Source: DASYQV01 sp036005125 (GTDB lineage Bacteria > Acidobacteriota > Vicinamibacteria > Vicinamibacterales > UBA2999). From it: a stretch of 7,405 nt of DNA. Shown in pieces: positions 1 to 5,970 of this stretch (positions are counted from its first letter, which is position 1; each line of letters opens with the position of its first letter). Below the pieces are notes generated by a model, which worked only from the letters and a program-made list of their open reading frames with translations, was not told the DNA's origin and ran no database searches. Both the position numbers and the translations under genes were made by a program. Location of the stretch: contig DASYQV010000314.1 in NCBI GenBank assembly GCA_036005125.1, forward strand, positions 1-7,405, read 5' to 3'.

Positions 1-1472
1 CGGCCCCTGTAGTCGCGCGCGTTGATGTTGGCGCCATGCTCGACCAGGATCTGGATCACTTCGTTCAGTCCACGGTAGGCCGCACCGTGAAGCGCGGTGA
101 AGTCGGCTTCGTTGACCGCATTGACGTCCGCGCCCGCGTCGAGCAGCAGTTTCACGGCTTCTTCGGCCGCGGGCAGACGCGTCCCTCTCTTCAACATGCG
201 CTCATTGCTGCAGCGACCGAGCCCTGCGGCGACCATCAGCGGCGTCGTTCCGTCGTCGGTGACGAGTCGAGGGTCGGCGCCGGCCGCCAGCAGCGTCCGG
301 ATGAACTCGACGTTCATCCGATTCGTCTCGGACACGCCATCGCCTCTGTCAGGGGCATCGACGCCGTTATAGACGCGGCCGCCGATGCCGTTGGCCGCGT
401 GCGACACGAGCCATAACGGGGTCGCGCCACGGAGGTCTCCGGTTCCGCAGGAGTACGATTCAAACGCGCCTTTACGGGGATACGCGAGCCAGGGCTCGAA
501 CACGGCGGTATTCGCGATGCGTGAATCGGGATCTGCTCCGCGGGCCAGCAGCGCCTTGACCAACGCGCGTCGCTCGGCGGGTGTCACGTCCCTGATGCGG
601 GCAGCGGCGCCGTACTTCTGGCTCCATTCGGTCAACCACGGGCGCACACTTGCCACCGCGGCGTGCAACGCGCGAACCCCAGCCATCGCGCCGTTCGGAT
701 CGGCGCCCTGTTCCAGCATGAACAGGGCAAAACCCGCCTGCCCTGTGACGATTGAGAACGGCAGCGCGTGGACGGCCTCGGTGCCGGTCCCGTTGACGTC
801 AACTCCAGCGGCAATCAACGTCTTCGCCATCTCGATATCGCCGTTCCGGGCGGCGATCAGGAGCGGCGTCAGCCCGTTCGCCGTCGAGGCATGGACGTCC
901 GCCTGCGCCTCGATCAGTGCTCGAACGACGTCCGTCTGTCGACCGGCGATCGCCCACATCAACGCGGTGTTCTTCGTATCCACCGTGGCGGCATTCACGT
1001 GTGCCCCGCCCGCGAGCAGCGCCCGGACCACCCGCACACTCCCGGTCTTCGCGGCGATCATCAGCGGCGTGAGCCCGCTGGTCTGAGCCGCGTTGGGGTT
1101 GGCGCCCGCTTTCAGCAGCCTCTCAACCACACCGATGCTGACGTTCTCGCAGGCTCGAGCCAGGGGGGTGACGCCGTGATCGTCTGCCACGTTCGGATTG
1201 GCCCTGGCGCGCAACAGAAGGTCAACGGTCTCGAGATCATCCCAGTGAGCGGCGTACAGGAGCGCCGTTGCGCCATCGGCCCGAGCGACATTGACATCAA
1301 CACCCTGTTTCAGCAGCGCGCGCACAGTCGCACGGTCCTGCTGCGCCGCGGCGGTCACGAGCCGCAGATCGGAATCAGCCACGGCCGCGAGGACGACAGG
1401 TGAAATTACCGCACCCGCACACATCGACCGAACGATCCACATGCGTGCGAGACGGCCGATACTCCAATGCAT
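1..1472 (-). CDS. Exported ankyrin-repeat protein (partial, C-terminus outside window)
   Basis: Start is the ATG at 1472-1470, with AGGGAG five nt upstream (1483-1478). The frame stays open for 490 codons to the left edge. Residues 1-32 look like a Sec signal peptide: basic n-region (GRLARMWIVR), a hydrophobic stretch (AGAVISPVVLAA), then a likely cut near AAVA-D. From residue 34 follow 33-residue ankyrin repeats ending in the usual 'A.VN/A.PN' turn: about 34-61, 62-94, 95-127, 128-160, 161-194, 195-227 and 228-260. A looser stretch of about 115 residues interrupts the array (it includes YSCGTGDLRGATPLW). Regular repeats then resume, the last complete one at about 451-484 (FTALHGAAYRGLNEVI). 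Ankyrin arrays bind proteins; partner unknown. It is the last visible gene of the minus-strand run, 73 nt after the cytochrome gene, so a partner within that redox set is a reasonable inference. Family is certain; role and total length are not. Confidence 0.93.
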   Translation of the reverse strand, partial: MHWSIGRLARMWIVRSMCAGAVISPVVLAAVADSDLRLVTAAAQQDRATVRALLKQGVDVNVARADGATALLYAAHWDDLETVDLLLRARANPNVADDHGVTPLARACENVSIGVVERLLKAGANPNAAQTSGLTPLMIAAKTGSVRVVRALLAGGAHVNAATVDTKNTALMWAIAGRQTDVVRALIEAQADVHASTANGLTPLLIAARNGDIEMAKTLIAAGVDVNGTGTEAVHALPFSIVTGQAGFALFMLEQGADPNGAMAGVRALHAAVASVRPWLTEWSQKYGAAARIRDVTPAERRALVKALLARGADPDSRIANTAVFEPWLAYPRKGAFESYSCGTGDLRGATPLWLVSHAANGIGGRVYNGVDAPDRGDGVSETNRMNVEFIRTLLAAGADPRLVTDDGTTPLMVAAGLGRCSNERMLKRGTRLPAAEEAVKLLLDAGADVNAVNEADFTALHGAAYRGLNEVIQILVEHGANINARDYRG

Positions 1473-1477
1473 GATGT

Positions 1478-1483
1478 CTCCCT
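1478..1483 (-). promoter_or_regulatory. Ribosome binding site of the ankyrin gene
   Basis: AGGGAG on the minus strand, five nt before the ATG at 1472. It fixes the start at 1472 rather than the internal ATG at 1442-1440. It lies just outside the large purine/pyrimidine hairpin, so it should stay free when the hairpin forms. Confidence 0.6.
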
Positions 1484-1486
1484 TTC

Positions 1487-1554
1487 AGGAGAAAGGAGGA
1501 AGGAGGAAGGAGAAAGAGTGACAGGTGCACCCTTCCTCCTTCCTCCTATCTCCT
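1487..1554. repeat. Opposed 7-nt repeats forming a 24-position hairpin
   Basis: On the plus strand four heptads GGAGAAA, GGAGGAA, GGAGGAA, GGAGAAA run from 1488 to 1515. After 17 nt come four opposed heptads TTCCTCC, TTCCTCC, TATCTCC, TTCCTCC (1533-1560). Positions 1487-1510 pair with 1531-1554 in 23 of 24 positions; the one mismatch is A1493 with A1548. The loop is 20 nt (1511-1530) and its end contributes to a GGTGCACC palindrome at 1524-1531. Positions 1487-1518 are all purine and contain a 16-nt mirror repeat (1493-1508). In the minus-strand transcript this lies between the cytochrome and ankyrin genes. It could be an attenuator or mRNA-stability element, or a dispersed repeat. No U-tract follows, so it is not a textbook intrinsic terminator. 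Confidence 0.85.
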
Positions 1555-1989
1555 TCCTCCTGATTCACCAATTGGCTTCACTCTGTATGTCTTTGTTATG
1601 GAATCCTGCTCGCGGTACACCGCATGACAGCCCTGGCAGGACGCATCGACTTCCCCGAAGAGGGCACGCGCCCTGCCGGCGTCGACCTTCTCCCGTGAGA
1701 GAGCGAGGTCGAGCTCGTCCATCCTCGAGAGCGTCTCCCTCAGCATCCTCACGGCGTCGTCTTTCTTGTGATCTCTCCAGAAGGTCGCCGTCATCGCGAG
1801 CTGCTCGCGCGCGCGCGTCAGCTGCGCCTTCGCGGTCGCGAAATCCCCTGCGGCAATCGATGTGTTCGCCCGTTCGACGTTCGGTCCGACCGTCTTCATC
1901 GTCTTGACGAGATCCTGTTCGGTAAAAATCGGGTAGCGTTTTTGAGCGATCAGCTGAAAAGGTCCGACGCCCAGCAGGAGTGCGAACAT
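1546..1989 (-). CDS. Cytochrome c'-like heme protein
   Basis: A 147-aa protein when started at the ATG at 1989-1987. Residues 1-16 (MFALLLGVGPFQLIAQ) are hydrophobic and suit an export signal, but lack basic residues at the front. The rest is predicted mostly helical, with M31 in 'KTMKTVGPN' and a heme motif CQGCH at 118-122 followed by AVYRE. A CxxCH near the C-terminus with a following 'YR' and a Met in the first helix is the pattern of cytochrome c' (Pfam Cytochrom_C_2), a periplasmic four-helix heme protein that binds gas ligands or carries electrons. It lies 67 nt after the DUF1552 stop, in the same run. The stop (TAG, 1548-1546) and last codons (GESGGRR) are inside the heptad-repeat tract. 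The start is uncertain: no ribosome site is evident, the open frame extends upstream through arginines (AAAIRRTAFA) with no start codon before it enters the DUF1552 gene, and an early frameshift is possible. Confidence 0.8.
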   Translation of the reverse strand: MFALLLGVGPFQLIAQKRYPIFTEQDLVKTMKTVGPNVERANTSIAAGDFATAKAQLTRAREQLAMTATFWRDHKKDDAVRMLRETLSRMDELDLALSREKVDAGRARALFGEVDASCQGCHAVYREQDSITKTYRVKPIGESGGRR

Positions 1990-2056
1990 CGCGAATGCCG
2001 TCCGGCGGATCGCCGCCGCGCACCGTAACCGACAGCCTTTTCCCCGCGCCCACTGC

Positions 2057-3397
2057 TCAGAGGTCGGTGAGTCCGTCGAGCTTGTGTGTGCTGTCCCCGA
2101 GTTTGTCAATCCGGACCCCCAGCTTCTCCAGGATCGCAATGTGCAGGTTCGTCAGTGGCTGCTTCGGGTACCTGACGTAGCGGCCACAGGTCACGCCGGT
2201 TGCCTTTCCACCCACCATGGCGATCGGCAGGTCGTCATGGAAATGAGTGTTGCTGTCGCTGATGGCGGTGCCGTAGAGCAGCAGCGTGTGATCCAGCATC
2301 GTGCCGTCACCTTCCGGTGTTGCGGCGAGATGCTTCACAAGATGAGCGAATTGCTCGACGTGGTACGCGTTGATCTTCGCCAGCCGCTCGAGCTTGCCCG
2401 GGTCGTCCTGGTGATGTGACGCGGGGTGATGGGAATCAGAGACGCCAATCTCGGGATACGCGCGATTGCTGACCTCTTTCCCCAGCATGAACGTGCTGAT
2501 TCGCGTGAGATCCGTCTGATAGGCCAACGCCAGCAGGTCCATCATGAGCTTCGCGTGCTCGGCGTAATCGGTTGGAATCCCGATCGGCTGATCGACAATC
2601 GGGAGCTGTTCGACCGACTGATCTTCCGCCTTCTTGATTCGCCGCTCGATATCCCGGACCGCCTCGAAGTATTCCGCGACCTTGAGGTTGTCCTGCGGTC
2701 CGATGATCTTCCGCAGCCTGGCCGCGTCGCCGCTCACGTAATCGAGAATGCTGTGGTCCTTTTTCAGACGCGCGAGCCGTGCCGCCGGATCGGTGCTGTT
2801 GGTGACGCCGAACATCCTTTCGAAAACAGCGCGGGGGTCGTTCTCCATCGGCATCGGCGTTGTCGGCGTGCGCCACGAGATCGTGTTCAGGTACGCGCAG
2901 GTCGGACCACCATCGCACGAGCCCGTCAGACCGGGATCCTCGATGCACAGCTCGAGCGAGGCCAGTTGTGTCGCCTTACCCATTTCCGTTGCGGCGATCT
3001 GATCCATCGACACGCCCGCAAAGACCGTCTCGCGCTTGAACGCCGTGCCGGTCAGAAACGTCGCGGACGACTTGGAATGGTCTCCGCCAGGAAGCAGCTT
3101 TGCCGCCTCGGATGCGAGGCCCCCAACCATCAGGAGCCTGTCCTTCAGCTCGTTCAGCGAACGCAGAATCGGAGGAAGCTCCCCGAGCGAGCCCTCGCTC
3201 AGACCCTTCGGATACCAGTAGGGCATCGACATGCCGTTCGGCACGTAGAACACACCCAGCCGGCGCACGGGCGCCGCGGCGGTCTTCGTGAGCGCCGTCA
3301 GCGCAGGCACCATGCTGTCGAGCAGCGGCAGCGTCAGCGACACGCCCAATCCTCGCAGCACCGTGCGTCGCGACAAATGCTTCCTGCTAATGAACAT
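2057..3397 (-). CDS. DUF1552 (HXXSHH) family protein with Tat-type signal
   Basis: A 446-aa protein, close to the length I expect for the family. The ATG at 3397-3395 is chosen because AGGAAGG lies eight nt upstream (3412-3406) and because it gives an N-terminus SRRTVLRG (residues 9-16) plus a hydrophobic stretch (LGVSLTLPLLDSMVPALTAL), a typical Tat signal. The frame is open further upstream, but that part is antiparallel to nothing functional and only overlaps the DUF1592 gene. The family signature HxxSHH is present as HPASHH at 324-329, within SDSHHPASHHQDD. Other histidines and acids (DHS 106-108, HFHDD 385-389) could join a metal site, which is inference. Pfam PF07586 has no established function. 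Tat export suggests folding, or cofactor insertion, before export. The start overlaps the end of the DUF1592 gene by 11 nt, so translation of the two is probably coupled and the proteins probably work as a pair. Confidence 0.93.
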   Translation of the reverse strand: MFISRKHLSRRTVLRGLGVSLTLPLLDSMVPALTALTKTAAAPVRRLGVFYVPNGMSMPYWYPKGLSEGSLGELPPILRSLNELKDRLLMVGGLASEAAKLLPGGDHSKSSATFLTGTAFKRETVFAGVSMDQIAATEMGKATQLASLELCIEDPGLTGSCDGGPTCAYLNTISWRTPTTPMPMENDPRAVFERMFGVTNSTDPAARLARLKKDHSILDYVSGDAARLRKIIGPQDNLKVAEYFEAVRDIERRIKKAEDQSVEQLPIVDQPIGIPTDYAEHAKLMMDLLALAYQTDLTRISTFMLGKEVSNRAYPEIGVSDSHHPASHHQDDPGKLERLAKINAYHVEQFAHLVKHLAATPEGDGTMLDHTLLLYGTAISDSNTHFHDDLPIAMVGGKATGVTCGRYVRYPKQPLTNLHIAILEKLGVRIDKLGDSTHKLDGLTDL

Positions 3398-5783
3398 GAC
3401 CCGACCCTTCCTGTGACGATCCCGCGCGACGCATCTGGAACGGAACGCTCTGCACGATCCCGAGCACCAGCGTCGACCAGCGATATTCGTTACGTGCCAG
3501 ATTGCGAATGAGCTGCCGCACGTGGGGCGCATCGTAGGATTCCAGCCCGCGGCCCAGCGCGAAGGTGAGCAGCTTTTCCGTCACGGTCCGAACGATTGCA
3601 TCCGAATCCGTCAGCAGAGTCTCGCGAAATGCCTTTGGACTGTTGATCTCGCGCCCTTGCAGCTCAATCGCCGAGTTGATGGTCGCCCCCGAGTCGGTGT
3701 CGCGCCATTTCCCGACGGCATCGAAGTTCTCCAGCGCGAACCCCAACGGATCCATGCGCAGGTGGCACGTCGCGCACGCAGGATTCCTTCGATGCTGCTC
3801 CATGCGTTCCCGGAGTGACACCGGCTTGCTGACGCCGTCGTTCTCCTTCAGCGGCGGCACATTGGGCGGTGGCGGCGGCGGTGGAGACCCGAGAAGGTTT
3901 TCGAGGACCCACTTGCCTCGCAACACCACTGAAGTCCGATTGGCATAAGAAGTGACCGTCAAGACGCTGCCCTGGCCCAGCAATCCGTGGCGTCGCTCGT
4001 CGTTCAGCGTGATGCGTCGAAAATGGCTGCCGTAGATATCGTGAATGCCATAGTGCTGCGCCAACCGCTCGTTCAGGTAGGTGTAGTTCGCCGTCAATAG
4101 CTCTTGAACGGGACGATCCTGCCGCACCTGGCTTTCGAAGAACAGCTTCGTCTCCTGCGCCATGGCTTCACCCAGCCTCGGGTCGAAGCCGGGGAACAGT
4201 CGTTCATCGGGTTCATGCGTATAGATGTTGCGGATCTCGAGCCACTGTTCGACGAAATCGTTCATGAAGCGGGTCGCGCGCCGGTCTGCGAGCATGCGGC
4301 GAACCTGTTGCACCAGCACGTCCGGATGTTTGAGCGCGCCGCGAACGGCAAGCTCCATGAGCTCGTCATCGGGCATGCTCCTCCAGATGAAGAACGATAG
4401 TCTCGAGGCCAGCTCCATGTCGCTCAACTGATACGCGGTTCCCGCCCTCCCGTCGGGCGGTTCACTCTCCACGCGAATCAGAAAACTCGGCGAGGAGAGC
4501 AGCGCTTCAACGGCAAGCTCGATTCCCGCGTCGAAGTCTCTCAACTGGCGCCCTTGCCGGAAAATGTCCACCAGCGGCGTCACGTCGCCCTCCGTCACCG
4601 GTCGACGGAACGCGCGCCGGGCCAGCGTGCTCATGATTTTCCGGGCGCACACCTCCTCGTCCTGACTGCCGGTCGGGCGACAGATGAGAATCCGCCGCCG
4701 ACTCGGCGTGTCATCCGGTACCGTGCCGGTGAAGGGGCCCGAGATCCGGAGAATGTCTATACCGATTCCCGAACCGCTTTCGAGCGCGGATGGCAGAGAA
4801 TCGGTAAACGTCGCGGTCACCATCCGCGTTCCCGCCGCAATGGGCACGCGAACTTCGAGCTCATCGTCGGCGGTCATGCGGTACTGGTGAATCCGTTGCC
4901 CTTCGATGTCGTCTTCGGCGATAGCGATCATCGTGCCGCTATCGAGACCCTTGACCTTGCCGCCGATTTTGAAGCGCCGAATCAGGGAGTGATCCACCCG
5001 CATTTCGATCTGGCGCTCCTCTTCCTCGATACCGACGATCGTCCCCGACCCTCCACCTCGCTTCAGCAGCAGCTTGAATACGTACTCCCCGTTCAAGGGA
5101 AACGTGTGCCGGACGGCCAGGCCGCCGAAGGTCGCAAAGGGCGCTTCCTCGCCGATCCGCGTCTGCTGATTGACCCGGGACGGAATCCGATAGGTAGAGG
5201 TAATCGGGCGGTTGTCGGGACTTGCAAGGGCTGCGCGACTGATTTTCGTGGCTGCGGACATGTACCGAGCCATGAGCCCGGGGGTGATGACGAGGCTGTC
5301 GGCGTTGTTGTCGAAGCCGAAGGCCGCCGGATCGCTCGGGAGCAGCTCAGCGCCGTTGACGTCCAGCGCGAGCATGTCGTGAATGACATTTATATACTCC
5401 GTGCGATTCAGTCGACGTGAGGCAATCCGCCCGGGATCCGGGTTGACCGCAGCCACGTTGTCGAGCGCCGCCTCTACCGTGCTGACAAACGCCGCGAGGG
5501 TGGCGGCGTCGGGACGCGGAATCCCCGGCGGCGGCATCTGGCCGCTGCGCAGCTTGCGTACCACTATCTCCAGTACCGGCGCGCTCGCTTGTAGATCGCT
5601 GACGTCCAGCTTCTCCAGTGTCAGCCCACCTGTCTTCAGCCTGTCGTTATGACAGGTGACGCAGTAGCGATCGAGTAAAGCGCGCTCCGGACGCGCAGCC
5701 TGGCCCGCCGTCCGGACTCCTGCCCCGGCAGCCACGAGGCCCGCAAGGCTTGTCGCCAGTACCATCCTGATTGTTCTGGACAT
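3387..5783 (-). CDS. DUF1592/DUF1588/DUF1585 multidomain c-type cytochrome (PSCyt/PSD family)
   Basis: A 798-aa exported protein from the ATG at 5783-5781. Residues 1-28 form a Sec signal (MSRTIR, then a hydrophobic stretch ending RTAGQA). Domain order by motif: PSCyt1 heme domain at about 35-105 with CVTCH at 41-45 and a likely axial Met in GQMPPPG (81-87); DUF1587 at about 123-185 (RRLNRTEYINVIHDML); a beta-rich segment at about 220-352 (TFPLNGEYVFKL...) resembling a carbohydrate-binding-type sandwich (uncertain); DUF1595 at 377-440; DUF1592 at 450-580; DUF1588 at 597-695 with a second heme motif CATCH at 670-674; DUF1585 at 713-785. A linker of seven prolines (634-640) precedes the second heme region. 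The family was named from planctomycetes; its substrate is unknown. First gene of the minus-strand run, overlapping DUF1552 by 11 nt. Other starts are ATG 5798 and GTG 5843; none has a clear ribosome site, and GTG 5843 would sit on the probable promoter. Confidence 0.93.
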   Translation of the reverse strand: MSRTIRMVLATSLAGLVAAGAGVRTAGQAARPERALLDRYCVTCHNDRLKTGGLTLEKLDVSDLQASAPVLEIVVRKLRSGQMPPPGIPRPDAATLAAFVSTVEAALDNVAAVNPDPGRIASRRLNRTEYINVIHDMLALDVNGAELLPSDPAAFGFDNNADSLVITPGLMARYMSAATKISRAALASPDNRPITSTYRIPSRVNQQTRIGEEAPFATFGGLAVRHTFPLNGEYVFKLLLKRGGGSGTIVGIEEEERQIEMRVDHSLIRRFKIGGKVKGLDSGTMIAIAEDDIEGQRIHQYRMTADDELEVRVPIAAGTRMVTATFTDSLPSALESGSGIGIDILRISGPFTGTVPDDTPSRRRILICRPTGSQDEEVCARKIMSTLARRAFRRPVTEGDVTPLVDIFRQGRQLRDFDAGIELAVEALLSSPSFLIRVESEPPDGRAGTAYQLSDMELASRLSFFIWRSMPDDELMELAVRGALKHPDVLVQQVRRMLADRRATRFMNDFVEQWLEIRNIYTHEPDERLFPGFDPRLGEAMAQETKLFFESQVRQDRPVQELLTANYTYLNERLAQHYGIHDIYGSHFRRITLNDERRHGLLGQGSVLTVTSYANRTSVVLRGKWVLENLLGSPPPPPPPNVPPLKENDGVSKPVSLRERMEQHRRNPACATCHLRMDPLGFALENFDAVGKWRDTDSGATINSAIELQGREINSPKAFRETLLTDSDAIVRTVTEKLLTFALGRGLESYDAPHVRQLIRNLARNEYRWSTLVLGIVQSVPFQMRRAGSSQEGSGHVH
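3406..3412 (-). promoter_or_regulatory. Ribosome binding site of the DUF1552 gene
   Basis: AGGAAGG, eight nt upstream of the ATG at 3397. It lies inside the last codons of the DUF1592 gene and decides the DUF1552 start over upstream in-frame codons. It supports coupled translation of the pair. Confidence 0.65.
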
Positions 5784-5846
5784 CGAATTCGGGCGCATCC
5801 CCACGCCAATCCGCCTGCTCCACCGCTCGGCTGCACCGGACACGTA

Positions 5847-5854
5847 ATTCTATA
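5847..5854 (-). promoter_or_regulatory. Possible -10 element for the minus-strand operon
   Basis: The minus strand reads TATAGAAT here, which contains TAGAAT, one mismatch from TATAAT, in otherwise GC-rich DNA. Transcription would begin near 5840, upstream of the ATG codons at 5798 and 5783. No good TTGACA lies 17 bp upstream, so this is a weak call based mainly on local AT-richness and position. Confidence 0.25.
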
Positions 5855-5886
5855 CTGCGACGTTTCTTCGCGGGACTGCCGGCGAC

Positions 5887-5933
5887 GTGACGGGGTTGAC
5901 GGCCGCGACCGCTCGCCTTACGCTGACCGTCAC
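5887..5933. promoter_or_regulatory. Possible operator and promoter: three TGACGG half-sites
   Basis: TGACGG occurs directly at 5888-5893 and 5897-5902 and inverted (CCGTCA) at 5927-5932, the last forming the 9-nt palindrome TGACCGTCA (5924-5932). The outer copies make a 7-bp inverted repeat, GTGACGG (5887-5893) with CCGTCAC (5927-5933). The middle copy overlaps a possible -35 (TTGACG, 5896-5901) with a poor -10 (TACGCT, 5919-5924) 17 bp on. That placement would suit plus-strand transcription of the 5971 gene. Shared control of the divergent genes by one regulator is inference. Confidence 0.3.
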
Positions 5934-5970
5934 CCACTGGATGTTCCTGATGTTCCCCTGGAGATATGAC

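Noticed and set aside
385..1086. Long plus-strand open frame opposite the ankyrin gene
   Set aside because: The minus strand encodes clear 33-residue ankyrin repeats here. The plus frame has no ribosome site or recognisable motif and reflects the GC-rich codon pattern of the real gene.
1487..1554. Intrinsic terminator after the cytochrome gene
   Set aside because: The stem is strong but no U-run follows in the minus-strand transcript (it continues UUCUCCUGAAAGG), the loop is 20 nt and the stem includes the stop codon. Kept only as a structured repeat.
1488..1560. CRISPR array
   Set aside because: The repeat units are 7 nt with no spacers between them, and no cas gene is present.
2426..3511. 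361-codon plus-strand open frame opposite DUF1552
   Set aside because: It is rich in R, H and Q, typical of an antisense shadow, while the minus strand carries the DUF1552 signature and a Tat signal with a good ribosome site.
4554..5420. 288-codon plus-strand open frame opposite the DUF1592 gene
   Set aside because: Low-complexity R/H/P-rich translation with no family resemblance. The opposite strand has a full domain series.
5851..5856. TATACT as a plus-strand -10 for the 5971 gene
   Set aside because: No matching -35 lies 16-18 bp upstream, and it would give a leader of over 100 nt. The TTGACG at 5896 is a somewhat better though still weak option.
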